Assembly: GCA_040219085.1 (NCBI GenBank)
Contig: JAVJTC010000020.1
Coordinates: 1-64,000, forward strand
Source: Acidimicrobiales bacterium
Lineage (GTDB): Bacteria > Actinomycetota > Acidimicrobiia > Acidimicrobiales > JAVJTC01
Length of the DNA: 64,000 nt
Direction: 5' to 3'
Numbering within the stretch: the stretch's first letter is position 1; each line of letters starts with the position of its first letter. Positions 18,640 through 26,910 of this stretch are shown piece by piece. Both the position numbers and the translations under genes were made by a program. The notes under the pieces are model-generated. The model made no database searches, was not told the origin of the DNA, and saw only the letters and a program-made list of their open reading frames with translations.

Positions 18640-19373
18640 GTCTCGCCTTTCGATCGGTGGGTGGGTGCGCCGGCGCCGGTGGGCGCCGTCCGTCTGCGGT
18701 TCAGGTTCCGGTGCAGGAGTCGCAGCAGCGTGGCGTCGGTTCCGACGTTCTCGTAGGTCAGGTTGTCGCCGAATATCCGCCGGGTGGTGGCGGCACGGTC
18801 CACGAAGTCGGCGCGGATGCCCTCCTGGGCTGCGCGGATGTACAGGTCGAGGTCCTCGCCGATACGGATGGCCTCGTCGTACCCCCCGAGCGCGTCGAAG
18901 AGGCGCTTCCGCATGAACATTGACGGATAGGAGTAGAGCGGGAGCCCGTGGGTCAGCAGTGGCGTGATCGTCGGTGGCGGTGTGACGCCGTCGCTGATCC
19001 ACAGTTCCTCGGTGCCTAGGACTATCGGGCAGTCGGGTTCCGCTGCGAGGTAGGCGAGTTGCCACTCGATGCGGTCCTCGACCATGAGGTCGTCGGAGTC
19101 GGCGAAGGCGATGAACTCCGCGTCGGACTGCTCCGCCCCGCGGTTGCGGGCCGCCGACGGACCGGCGTTGCTCTGATGGATGACCCGGACGCGGTCTTCG
19201 GTGGCGGTGATCTCCCCGAGGACGGCGAGGGTGTCGTCGGTGGAGCCGTCGTCGACGACGATCACGGTGCGGACGGGATGGGTCTGGGTGAGCGCGGAGC
19301 CGATGGCGTCGCCCAGGAGGTGGGCGCGGTTGAACGTCGGGATGACCACGTCGACCGTGGCCCCCGTAGTCAT
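18636..19373 (-). CDS. Family 2 glycosyltransferase
   Basis: This is a 245-residue GT2 paralogue of its neighbours: VDVVIPTFNRAHLLGDAIGS, VDDGSTDDT, and ADSDDLMVED as the metal-binding motif; GGYDEAIRIGEDLDLYIRA and a C-terminal RRIFGDNLTYEN. The last motif, (R)RI(F/L)GDN, recurs in the two flanking GT2 proteins, so the three arose by duplication. The gene overlaps both neighbours by 4 bases. Probably cytoplasmic, acting on an undecaprenyl-linked acceptor; sugar specificity cannot be read. Confidence 0.9.
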   Translation of the reverse strand: MTTGATVDVVIPTFNRAHLLGDAIGSALTQTHPVRTVIVVDDGSTDDTLAVLGEITATEDRVRVIHQSNAGPSAARNRGAEQSDAEFIAFADSDDLMVEDRIEWQLAYLAAEPDCPIVLGTEELWISDGVTPPPTITPLLTHGLPLYSYPSMFMRKRLFDALGGYDEAIRIGEDLDLYIRAAQEGIRADFVDRAATTRRIFGDNLTYENVGTDATLLRLLHRNLNRRRTAPTGAGAPTHRSKGET

Positions 19374-20071
19374 CGCCGACCGCTCCGATCCTGGTGGCGG
19401 CGGATCACGTCGAGGAGCAGGGCGCCGATGCCCGGCTCATTCATGACCATGTTGTCGCCGAGTATCCGACGGGTCACGAGTTCCTCGTCGAGGTAGCCGA
19501 TGGTGGCACCCGCCCCGCGCAGTCGGGCGGCGAGGTCGAGGTCTTCGCCGTGTCGCACGTCCTCGTCGTAGCCGCCGACCGCCTCGATCGCGTCGCGGGT
19601 GATCATCAGCGACTGCCAGTACCAGCGTGGACCGGTCCGCTCCATCTGCGCCCGGATGGACGGGGGCGGGGTGATTCCGTCGGCCACGACGATGGCTTCG
19701 GTGCCGACCACACCGTCGAGGTCCGGGTTGGCGCGGAGATGCTCCACCTGTCGTTCGATGCGGTGGGGTGGCATGAGGTCGTCGGAGTCCAGGAATGTCA
19801 CCAGCCGGGCGTTCCCGTTGGCGAGGCCGACGTTGCGGGCGGCGGACACGCCGCCGGTCGGTACGTGGGTGACGGTGATGCGCTCGTCGTCGGCGGCCAG
19901 AGCATCGAGGACGTCTGCGGTTCCGTCCGTCGAGCCGTCGTCGACGACCTGGACGCGGACGTCGGGCCAGGTCTGGGCGAGTGCGGACGCGATCGCCTCG
20001 CCGACGGTGGGTCGGCGGTCGAGCACGGGGATCACGACATCGACGGCTTCGACGGCTTCGGCGGGCGTCAC
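19370..20071 (-). CDS. Family 2 glycosyltransferase
   Basis: This is a 233-residue GT2 enzyme starting at GTG 20071, which overlaps the stop of the gene upstream. Motifs are DVVIPVLDRRPTVGEAIAS, VDDGSTDGT, LDSDDLMPPH and GGYDEDVRHGEDLDLAARL, with RRILGDNMVMNE near the end. Compared with the two downstream copies it keeps all catalytic motifs. Residues encoded far upstream in this frame (toward 21529) lie antisense to other genes and are not real. Confidence 0.9.
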   Translation of the reverse strand: MTPAEAVEAVDVVIPVLDRRPTVGEAIASALAQTWPDVRVQVVDDGSTDGTADVLDALAADDERITVTHVPTGGVSAARNVGLANGNARLVTFLDSDDLMPPHRIERQVEHLRANPDLDGVVGTEAIVVADGITPPPSIRAQMERTGPRWYWQSLMITRDAIEAVGGYDEDVRHGEDLDLAARLRGAGATIGYLDEELVTRRILGDNMVMNEPGIGALLLDVIRRHQDRSGRR

Positions 20072-21195
20072 GGGTCCGCCCGGGACGATCGGAGCGAGCG
20101 CACGGCCTTGAGGGCGGCCCGCCTGGGGATCTCGGTGAGCAGTCCGGCGGGGGAATCGAGGCCCCAGAGAGACGTCAGGACCCCCGGTGTGGCCCGGGCC
20201 GATTCCGCCGCACCGAACCCCACTGTGGATCGGGCGAGGACCCCGAGGAGGGGGTGGATCGTCTGGTCGGGGGCGACGGAACGCAGCAGCAACTCGTGGC
20301 GACGACGGTCGGCGGCACTCACCGGAAGGGCTGCGAGCGCCTCGAGGTGACGACTCGTGTCGACGCCTGTGACGGACCGGATGGTCGCGAGGACGTGACG
20401 GGCGGGCGTGGTGAGCTGGAGTTCCGCTATCCGGCGGGCGATCGCGGCGGGGGCGGTGGGCCGTCTGACGAATCGGGCGGTGTCGGCGAGCGTCCGGAGC
20501 CTGTGGTCCGCGCCGGCGCCGATGCCGCCGGTGAGCAGGTACGCGGCGAGGTCCACGTCCGCGGTCACGGCAACGGGGCCGTGGGGGGTGTCGACGTCGA
20601 CGGCCCGTTCGATGGCGTCGGGCACCGTCGCCCGGTCCCGGGTGCCGGACGCGACACCGCGGCATGTCTCCCAGCTGAGTCGGAGTCGCTGGTCGACGCG
20701 GGCGAGCGTCACGCCGTCGTCGATGAGGACCCGGTCCTCGTCGGGGGCGGAGAGGGCGACCCAGCCGAGGGCCTCGAGGGCGTCGACTGCGGGCCCGATG
20801 TCGGCGACGGCGACGAGAAGATCGGGGGCGTCGACGGGTCGGGACGCCATGTCGTCGTAGAACGTCAGCGCGACGGCGAGAGCGCCGTGGACGCAGTGGT
20901 CGATACCAGCCGACCGGAGATGGGAGGAGGCGGCGGCCGCGTCGGCGAGCGCGTTCTGGGTGGTGACCCACGTGCGGCGGTGGATCCCGGCGAGGCGGGG
21001 CGCCTCGGGGATCCCGTCGACGCCGCGCAGGGCGACGTGGCACGCAGGTAGAAGGGCGTACCGGCCGGAGTCCCAGATGTCTTCGAACGGGTGCAGTGTG
21101 GTGAAACGGGCCCAGTGTCGGGCGGCCTCGTCGCCCGTCGAGAGGGACGCCTTCAGCAGTGCCGCCTCGTCGTCGGTCACCCACGCTCGCTTCAT
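20068..21195 (-). CDS. Nucleotidyltransferase-like protein, probably degenerate
   Basis: This is a 375-residue protein that resembles the NTP_transf_5 family in layout: HGALAVALTFYDDMASRP, then DAPDLLVAVADIGPAVDAL and LGWVAL. The family normally has LKG...(R)xxGDxDxLV; here the GDID-type metal motif reads DAPDLLVAV, so one acidic pair is lost. Compare the 46017-47150 protein, which has GDIDVLID. Catalysis is therefore doubtful. It sits between GT2 genes with 4-base overlaps on both sides. Related proteins often occur with HPr-kinase-like and PqqD proteins, and both are in this operon. Confidence 0.6.
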   Translation of the reverse strand: MKRAWVTDDEAALLKASLSTGDEAARHWARFTTLHPFEDIWDSGRYALLPACHVALRGVDGIPEAPRLAGIHRRTWVTTQNALADAAAASSHLRSAGIDHCVHGALAVALTFYDDMASRPVDAPDLLVAVADIGPAVDALEALGWVALSAPDEDRVLIDDGVTLARVDQRLRLSWETCRGVASGTRDRATVPDAIERAVDVDTPHGPVAVTADVDLAAYLLTGGIGAGADHRLRTLADTARFVRRPTAPAAIARRIAELQLTTPARHVLATIRSVTGVDTSRHLEALAALPVSAADRRRHELLLRSVAPDQTIHPLLGVLARSTVGFGAAESARATPGVLTSLWGLDSPAGLLTEIPRRAALKAVRSLRSSRADP

Positions 21196-21614
21196 GAGGG
21201 GTGTACCTGCCTGCGACGGGACAGGTGGCCGCGCATGGTGGCGAGCATCTCGCCGGTCTCATCGCGATGGCGGCTCGTGTAGCCGTCGGCGCGGAGCCGC
21301 CTCCGTACGAGCACCTCGTCGACGTGGCCGAGGCGGAGCCCTCGGTGCAACGCCACGGACAGCCACTCGATCCAGTGCGCCAGGTGGTCGCCGGAGGTGA
21401 AGCCTCCAACCGTCTCCAGCCGATCGCGCCGTGCGGGCAGTGCCGAGGCGACCCGGCCGTCGATTCGTTCGTGGCCGCGGCGCAGCGTCGGTCCGTCTCC
21501 GCTGTCCGTCGCGAACTCGGTGACGGCACAGAAGACGCCGTCGAGCGTTTCGCCCAGGCAGGCGGCGACGCCGTACGCGGGTATCGCGACTGCGACGTCG
21601 GCCACGGTGCTCAT
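21192..21614 (-). CDS. Glycosyltransferase-like remnant lacking the catalytic centre
   Basis: This 140-residue frame joins two pieces of a GT2 protein. The first piece is the opening strand and helix (VAVAIPAYGVAACLGETLDG). The second is the acceptor-side end (ARRDRLETVGGFTSGD, HVDEVLVRRRLRADGYTS). The VDDGS and DxD motifs that lie between these in all neighbouring copies are absent, as though about 90 residues were deleted in frame. It still overlaps both neighbours by 4 bases, so it may only be kept for translational coupling. I call it a remnant, not an active enzyme. Confidence 0.65.
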   Translation of the reverse strand: MSTVADVAVAIPAYGVAACLGETLDGVFCAVTEFATDSGDGPTLRRGHERIDGRVASALPARRDRLETVGGFTSGDHLAHWIEWLSVALHRGLRLGHVDEVLVRRRLRADGYTSRHRDETGEMLATMRGHLSRRRQVHPS

Positions 21615-22309
21615 GTGCCCGTGCCCCGACCGTCCTTCAGGTGTCGGCGGAGGATGTCGAGGTAGGCCTGCTTGTCGGTGTCGAAGGACCGTGACGTGTT
21701 GTGCGCGTGGATGCGTCGTCTCATGAGGACTTCGTCGACGATGTCGGTGCGGATGCCGGCCCGGAGTGCCTTCGCGAACCAGTCGATGGATTCGCCGAGC
21801 CCGAAGGCCGTGTCGAAGCCTCCCATGGAGGTGACGAAGCGCCGCCGGATGAGCAGCGAGGAGGCGGCGAGTGACCGCACGCGCTGGTGTAGGCCGCGGC
21901 CGGGGATGTAGGACTCGTCGACGTCGGGCGAGAGGAACTCGTCCGCGAGGCATCCGACCGCGTCGAGTCCGGGATCTGCCACCAGAGCGTCGATCTGTCG
22001 CTCCAGTTTCGTCGGTGCCCACAGGTCGTCCGCGTCACAGCCGGCCACGAGTTCGCAGGTGCTGGCTTCCAGGCCCCGCTGTCGGGTGGCCGCGGTCCCG
22101 GCGTGTTCGCCGGGCAGGACCGTGACGGTCGGGCTGTAGCCGAGCGCGACCTCGACCGAGTCGTCGGTGGAGCCGTCATCGACGACGAGCACCTCCAGCG
22201 GGGGGATCGTCTGGGCGAGGATGGCCTCGAGCGTCTCGGCGAGATACCGCGCGGAGTTGTAGGTGGGGATGATGGCCGAGACGGAGTGGGCCGGCGGCGT
22301 GGCGCTCAC
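21611..22309 (-). CDS. Family 2 glycosyltransferase
   Basis: This is a 232-residue GT2 enzyme: VSAIIPTYNSARYLAETLEA, VDDGSTDDS, CDADDLWAPT, then SLLIRRRFVTSMGGFDTAFG and a C-terminal RRRIHAHNTS. The VGGF/VLVRRR context matches the adjacent remnant at 21192-21614, suggesting the remnant came from a copy of this gene. ATG 22309 overlaps the stop of the HPr-kinase-like gene. Acts in the same glycan operon; donor unknown. Confidence 0.9.
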   Translation of the reverse strand: MSATPPAHSVSAIIPTYNSARYLAETLEAILAQTIPPLEVLVVDDGSTDDSVEVALGYSPTVTVLPGEHAGTAATRQRGLEASTCELVAGCDADDLWAPTKLERQIDALVADPGLDAVGCLADEFLSPDVDESYIPGRGLHQRVRSLAASSLLIRRRFVTSMGGFDTAFGLGESIDWFAKALRAGIRTDIVDEVLMRRRIHAHNTSRSFDTDKQAYLDILRRHLKDGRGTGT

Positions 22310-23349
22310 GGGTGTCCCCTGTCGAGGATCCCGGCGATCGCGTCGACCACTCCCTGCCGGTCAGATCCGAGGGTCACCTGCCAACAGGGGACCGACGAGG
22401 TGATCTGCGCCATTGCGCTCAGCGCGCCCTGGCCCAGGACGGGCAGCTGGGTGATGGTGGAGGGGGCGAGTGCCCGCAGCGCCGCTCCGCCGGTCATGGG
22501 TTCCACGGTGGTGGATGCGGACCCGCCGACGGTGAGCGCGACGACCCCGCGGATGGCGGCGTCGGCCACCATCTGGTCCGGGTAGACCCGGGCCGGCCAG
22601 AAGATGAGTTTCTCGTTGGGCGTGTTCTGGCGGGGGCTCGCGGTCGCTGTGAGTGCCTCGAACCCGTCCGTCTCGTGTGGCATGCACTTCGCTGTCCCGA
22701 AGATCGAGTGGACGCGCCCGTCGGCGGGGGTGGCCACGCAGTAGTCGTCGCCGAGGAATCCCAGTCCGCCGACGGTGCAGCGCAGCGAGGTGGTGGACTT
22801 GCCCGATCCGCTCGGTCCGGTCAACAGCACGGCGTCGCCGTTGCGGGCCACTGCCGCCGAGTGCAACAGGGTGGCGCCGCGCGCGACGATCTGGCGGGCG
22901 ACGAAGAGCTTCAGCGGCGCCGCGCGCACCCACCACGGCAACTTGTCGGGGTCGGCGGTGAGGCTCCAGGCGTGGCCGCCGGCGAGGTCGTGGAGGGCGA
23001 GGGTCCGGCTGTCCCAGTCGTAGTGGACCTGTGTCTCGGCCCGGTGGGCGATCCGGGCCTGTTCCGGTGTCTCCGGGAACGCCTCGCGTGGGAGCGGCGG
23101 CAGGGTGGCGTCGGGGTCCGGGGACCAGGTGTCGATCACGACTGCCGGATCGACGGTCTCGGGCGGGCGGGGGAGGTGGCCGTACGCAGCCGAGAGGAAC
23201 TCGACGAGGCGCTCACCTGCGAACCGGATCATGATCGGAGTGCCTGCGACGGTGAAACGCCGCTCGATCAGCCCGTGACGCGTGACGTGGTCAGCGAAGC
23301 TCGCCGCGAGTTCGGCTCGGCAGTCTTCGAGCGTCGGGTGTGCGCTCAC
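22306..23349 (-). CDS. HPr-kinase-like protein in the exopolysaccharide operon
   Basis: This is a 347-residue protein. The C-terminal half matches the HPr serine kinase-like P-loop fold: His163 in LLHSAAV, Walker A GPSGSGKS (178-185) and the acidic pair D201-D202 in LGDDYCV, all intact. The N-terminal half (about 1-140) is an unassigned domain seen in this subfamily. Homologues are found next to PqqD and nucleotidyltransferase genes, and some phosphorylate RiPP precursors. Here it overlaps the PqqD-tail gene by 4 bases, so that protein is the most likely partner or substrate (inference). ATG 23349. Confidence 0.85.
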   Translation of the reverse strand: MSAHPTLEDCRAELAASFADHVTRHGLIERRFTVAGTPIMIRFAGERLVEFLSAAYGHLPRPPETVDPAVVIDTWSPDPDATLPPLPREAFPETPEQARIAHRAETQVHYDWDSRTLALHDLAGGHAWSLTADPDKLPWWVRAAPLKLFVARQIVARGATLLHSAAVARNGDAVLLTGPSGSGKSTTSLRCTVGGLGFLGDDYCVATPADGRVHSIFGTAKCMPHETDGFEALTATASPRQNTPNEKLIFWPARVYPDQMVADAAIRGVVALTVGGSASTTVEPMTGGAALRALAPSTITQLPVLGQGALSAMAQITSSVPCWQVTLGSDRQGVVDAIAGILDRGHP

Positions 23350-23783
23350 TCCTCGTCGGTCGGCCCGGCCGGCTGGTGGGGCCAGCCCGCGGCGGCGTCG
23401 ACGTCGTGGACGGGGTCCAGGAGGATGACGTCGGCCATGTCGGTGAAGGTTTCGAGTGCGGGCGTCTCGTAGGGGAGGCCGGTTCCGTGGTCCGGCGCAG
23501 CGCCCGTCTCCGGCGAGCCGGCGACGATGAGCTCACGTGCCAGGAGGTCGGCGACGAACGCTTCGATTTCGGCGGCGATGTCGGCGTCGGTGGGTGCGTG
23601 TGTGGCGGTGACGTGATCGATGACCCCGGCGGTGTCGAGGCCAGCGACGATGGCGTCCCACGCGACCGCGGCGGAGTCACGCATGGAGAAGTAGGCGCCG
23701 GATCCGAGGTCGATCGCGACCACCTCACCGTCAAGGGTCTCGTGGATCACACGCGGCGCGTTGACGACGTAGGTGGGGGACAT
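23346..23783 (-). CDS. PqqD-family protein with leader-like C-terminal tail
   Basis: This is a 145-residue protein. Residues 1-90 follow the PqqD/RRE fold that binds RiPP leader peptides (GEVVAIDLGSGAYFSMRDSA, WDAIVAG, LIVAG). After a linker the C-terminus has YETPALETFTDMADVIL followed by DPVHDVD and GWP. YxxPxL is the motif recognised in lasso-type leaders, so this protein may carry its own substrate. It overlaps the HPr-kinase-like gene at its end and lies 93 bases downstream of the sugar transferase. No B2 protease or cyclase is in this operon. I am sure of the PqqD domain and unsure of the tail function. Confidence 0.8.
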   Translation of the reverse strand: MSPTYVVNAPRVIHETLDGEVVAIDLGSGAYFSMRDSAAVAWDAIVAGLDTAGVIDHVTATHAPTDADIAAEIEAFVADLLARELIVAGSPETGAAPDHGTGLPYETPALETFTDMADVILLDPVHDVDAAAGWPHQPAGPTDEE

Positions 23784-23876
23784 CCGGATTCTCCTCGGGG
23801 GCTCGCCGGCACCGGAGGGTAGCGCCTGGACCGGTGAGCTACCGGTTCGTCGCAGCGGACCGGCGCCGCTCAGCGC

Positions 23877-24662
23877 TCAGTGGGCGCCGGTCTTGCGGAG
23901 GACCGCCGGGATGGTGCGCGCCAGGATCCTGACGTCACCCCAGAGCGTCCATTCGCGCACGTAGTCGGCGTCGATCTCGCCGCGTTCGGGGAAGCCGATG
24001 GTGGAGCGGCCCTTCACCTGCCATGCGCCGGTGATGCCCGGGCGTACGGCGAGGTAAGCCCTCAGGTTGTATTCGTAGTGTTCCAACTCGTCGTCGACGA
24101 CCGGGCGGGGGCCGACGAGGCTCATCTGCCCGACGATCACATTGAGGAGTTGGGGGAGTTCGTCCAGACTCGTCCGGCGGAGCCAGTGCCCCACGCGCGT
24201 GACCCGCGGGTCCTGCCCGGGCGGGAACTTGAACCCGTTCGCACGGTGGGCTTCGTTCATCGCCCGATCACGCTCCAGGCGCTCTTCGGCGTCGTGGTAC
24301 ATCGAGCGGAACTTCCAGATCCTGAACCGCTCTCCGTTGCGTCCGACCCGCCACTGCCGGAAGAAGACAGGACCGCGCGACGTCGTGGCGATGGCCAGTG
24401 CAACCAGCATGAACAGGGGGATCGCGACGATGAGGAGAATGGTCGCCCCGGCGGCATCGAACACCCGCTTGGCGCGTATGGACCATGGCCGGTCGCTGAG
24501 ACGTCGATGGAAGGACTCGACGCCGGGGATGGGCCTGACCGCGGGGCCGAGCATGCGCTCGTCCAGAGCGAGGGCCCGGTCGGCCGTCGCCGCCGACTGG
24601 TTGGATTGGGGGTCCGCCACAGACACCTCTGTTCCGCCTTCGAGAACTTCCGTCATGTGCAA
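23877..24662 (-). CDS. Undecaprenyl-phosphate sugar phosphotransferase
   Basis: This 261-residue protein matches the bacterial sugar transferase family (PF02397), which loads the first sugar-1-phosphate on undecaprenyl phosphate. One membrane segment (ATILLIVAIPLFMLVALAIA, about residues 75-94) precedes the catalytic part with WKFRSM, RTSLDELPQLLNV, GPRPV and RPGITGAWQV. It lacks the N-terminal multi-span domain of WbaP-like forms, so it is the short type. It is the first gene of the minus-strand operon running to 17941 and would start glycan synthesis. Start ATG 24662, with an alternative ATG at 24656. Confidence 0.93.
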   Translation of the reverse strand: MHMTEVLEGGTEVSVADPQSNQSAATADRALALDERMLGPAVRPIPGVESFHRRLSDRPWSIRAKRVFDAAGATILLIVAIPLFMLVALAIATTSRGPVFFRQWRVGRNGERFRIWKFRSMYHDAEERLERDRAMNEAHRANGFKFPPGQDPRVTRVGHWLRRTSLDELPQLLNVIVGQMSLVGPRPVVDDELEHYEYNLRAYLAVRPGITGAWQVKGRSTIGFPERGEIDADYVREWTLWGDVRILARTIPAVLRKTGAH

Positions 24663-24853
24663 CCACTGTATTCCGAGCCCATCGGCACGGCGCGGACGAA
24701 CCTGAGAGTTCCGTCATTGTCAACGCGAGTCGTCACCGTGGCGACGACGGCCTCGGGGCTGTTGTCCGTCCGACGCGTGGGGCGTTGCGTGATCCTGCGG
24801 TGGTGCGTCGATTGATAGCGTCGGGAAGGCGAGCGGCGGAACGAAGGTGCAAT

Positions 24854-25828
24854 GTGACCGATCAGGCTCTGGGCGACGACGGTGTGGGCGACAACGTCGT
24901 TCTCGGCTGTTTCTCCCGTGGCGGGAGCAGCCTGGTGTGGAACCTCCTGGCGTCACATCCGGCGCTGGCATCGGCAGGCATGGAGACTCACGAGTTGTTC
25001 GTGGGGCGCAGCGGCGAACGTTCGACTTCGGCGCGTTGGCGACGGCACCTGCGCGACGCCCTCCACGGCGGTGGCCTCCCCCGCCCGCGGTTCTCTTCGG
25101 GTCATGTCCTGCCGAACACGGGTCTCTTCGAGGCGTCGAACTTGGCGCAGCGACGAATACCCGCGCGGATGTACGGGGATGTGCGTCAAACCCTTGTATC
25201 AGCCCCCCGGCTGGTGGCTCCCGCTGTCGATCCCGTGCTGGCCGAGTCCTCGCCGGGTTCGGGCGATGTGGCCGACCCCGGGGCGGTCGTCGCGAAGAGC
25301 ATCAACGGCATCGTCACGCTGACCCCGTCGGTGCGTGCCGTTCTCGGTGCGTGCCGCAACGTCCTCCTGTTGCGGGATGGGGTCGCGATGTGCGAGAGCA
25401 GGATGCGGCGGGGAACCTTCGCCCGGGCGTCGAAGTTCGGCCTGGTCTACCGCCTCGTGGTCTCCGAGATGCGGCGCCAGGTCGAGGCCGATGCCGAGAC
25501 CGTCGTCGTCTTCTTCGAGGATCTCCTCGATGACCCCGTCACGTTCACCCGTGACCTCTATCGCAGCGTCGGTCTGGATCCTTCGGTCGTGGACAACGTC
25601 CGGCTCAAGAGCAAGCCGCACCTCCAGTCGTCGGGCGTCGTCGCGGCGCCACGCCCCGGTTCGCACCACTTCTGGATAGCGCTCGATGACCTCCCAACGG
25701 TCATCACGTCGTCTATCGACGAGACGCAGTCCGACCGACTCGGGGCAGGCGACCGTCGGGCATTCGAGAGGTCGGCGGGTGATTCGGTCGAGTGGGTCCG
25801 CTCGATGCGGGACGTGACCCACAGATGA
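24854..25828 (+). CDS. Sulfotransferase-family protein
   Basis: This is a 324-residue protein. The PAPS-binding 5'-phosphosulfate loop is CFSRGGSSLVWNLL, and a 3'-phosphate region appears at CRNVLLLRDGVAMCESRM. These features fit the Sulfotransfer_3-type family that moves sulfate from PAPS to carbohydrate hydroxyls. GTG 24854 has GAAGGTG about 5 bases upstream, so I prefer it to an upstream start at 24785. The stop overlaps the next gene (ATGA). It starts a plus-strand operon of four glycan genes and is divergent from the sugar transferase. Confidence 0.8.
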   Translation: MTDQALGDDGVGDNVVLGCFSRGGSSLVWNLLASHPALASAGMETHELFVGRSGERSTSARWRRHLRDALHGGGLPRPRFSSGHVLPNTGLFEASNLAQRRIPARMYGDVRQTLVSAPRLVAPAVDPVLAESSPGSGDVADPGAVVAKSINGIVTLTPSVRAVLGACRNVLLLRDGVAMCESRMRRGTFARASKFGLVYRLVVSEMRRQVEADAETVVVFFEDLLDDPVTFTRDLYRSVGLDPSVVDNVRLKSKPHLQSSGVVAAPRPGSHHFWIALDDLPTVITSSIDETQSDRLGAGDRRAFERSAGDSVEWVRSMRDVTHR

Positions 25829-26910
25829 ACCCGAGGGTCCTCCACGTCGTGAACTCGCGGTCCCACGAGTCCATCCCGCTCGAGTTGGCCCAACGGCTTC
25901 CGTCGGCCGGGGTGGAGACGGCCGTGGCGACCTACTACCGGGGCGAGGCCGGCGCCCCGTCGGTCAGCGACGACATCGAATGGTTCCCCCTCGATGCCTC
26001 AGGCCGAGTCAGCGCGGGTGCCGCGACGCGCTTCAGGGCGGCGGTCCGGGACTTCAAGCCTGACATCGTCCACGTTCACCATTTCCCGTCGGCTCAGATG
26101 GCTGCGGTGCTCCTGGGGGGACGGCGGGCACCGAAGCTCGTGAAGACCGAGCACAACGACCATCGACGCCAGCCGTTCCACCAGAACGCCGCCGTGTTGC
26201 CGGTGTTCGCCCGGTCGGCGCGGGTGTTGTGCAACTCGCAGGCGACCCTGGAGTCGTTCTACCCGTGGGAACGCGTGCTGGTGCGCGGGCGTGCGGTGGC
26301 GGCACTGAACGGCGTGGACGTCGAAAGAGTGCGGCGGGCCGAGAAGGTCGAGGTCCCACTGGACGGGTTCGTCATCGCCGCGGTCGGTCGGTGCGTCCCG
26401 CAGAAGAACCTCTCTCGCCTGATCGACGCGTTCTCGATCGCAGGGTCGGCGGAGCCGGACCTGCGCCTCGTGGTGGTCGGGGGAGGTCGGCAGGAGGCTG
26501 CCCTGCGCCGTCAGATCGCGAACCTGGGCCTGGCCGAGGCGGTCCACGTGACCGGGATCGTCCCCCGCGACACTGTCTACGGGATCCTCCGGACCGCCGA
26601 CGCTGCAGTGGTCCCGTCGTTGTGGGAGGGCTTCTGCAATGCGGCCGTCGAGGCCATGGCGGCAGGGCTGCCGTTGGCGGCGTCGGACCTGCCGGTCCTG
26701 AGGGAGGTGCTCGGCGACGTCCCGTCGTACTTCGACCCGACCGACGTGGAGGCGCTCGCGTCGGCCCTCGTGTCGTTGCGTCGCCGCACCGACGACTCCG
26801 GTGCGCGGCGCGGCGTTCTGCGTGCAACGGAGGGACTCTCGCTCGACGCTGCCGCGAGACGCTATGCCGACAGCTACCGCGACCTGGCGGGCGAGGGGCC
26901 ACCGCGGTGA
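25825..26910 (+). CDS. Family 4 glycosyltransferase
   Basis: This is a 361-residue GT-B enzyme of the GT4 family. The N-terminal domain has VLHVVNSRSHESIPLELAQR and DIVHVHHFPSAQMA; the C-terminal domain has VIAAVGRCVPQKNLSRLIDA and the donor-binding PSLWEGFCNAAVEAMAAGLP. GT4 enzymes are retaining and usually use UDP- or GDP-sugars. ATG 25825 overlaps the sulfotransferase stop, and the gene's own stop overlaps the next start as GTGA. It therefore acts with two sulfotransferase genes in one transcript. Confidence 0.93.
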   Translation: MNPRVLHVVNSRSHESIPLELAQRLPSAGVETAVATYYRGEAGAPSVSDDIEWFPLDASGRVSAGAATRFRAAVRDFKPDIVHVHHFPSAQMAAVLLGGRRAPKLVKTEHNDHRRQPFHQNAAVLPVFARSARVLCNSQATLESFYPWERVLVRGRAVAALNGVDVERVRRAEKVEVPLDGFVIAAVGRCVPQKNLSRLIDAFSIAGSAEPDLRLVVVGGGRQEAALRRQIANLGLAEAVHVTGIVPRDTVYGILRTADAAVVPSLWEGFCNAAVEAMAAGLPLAASDLPVLREVLGDVPSYFDPTDVEALASALVSLRRRTDDSGARRGVLRATEGLSLDAAARRYADSYRDLAGEGPPR

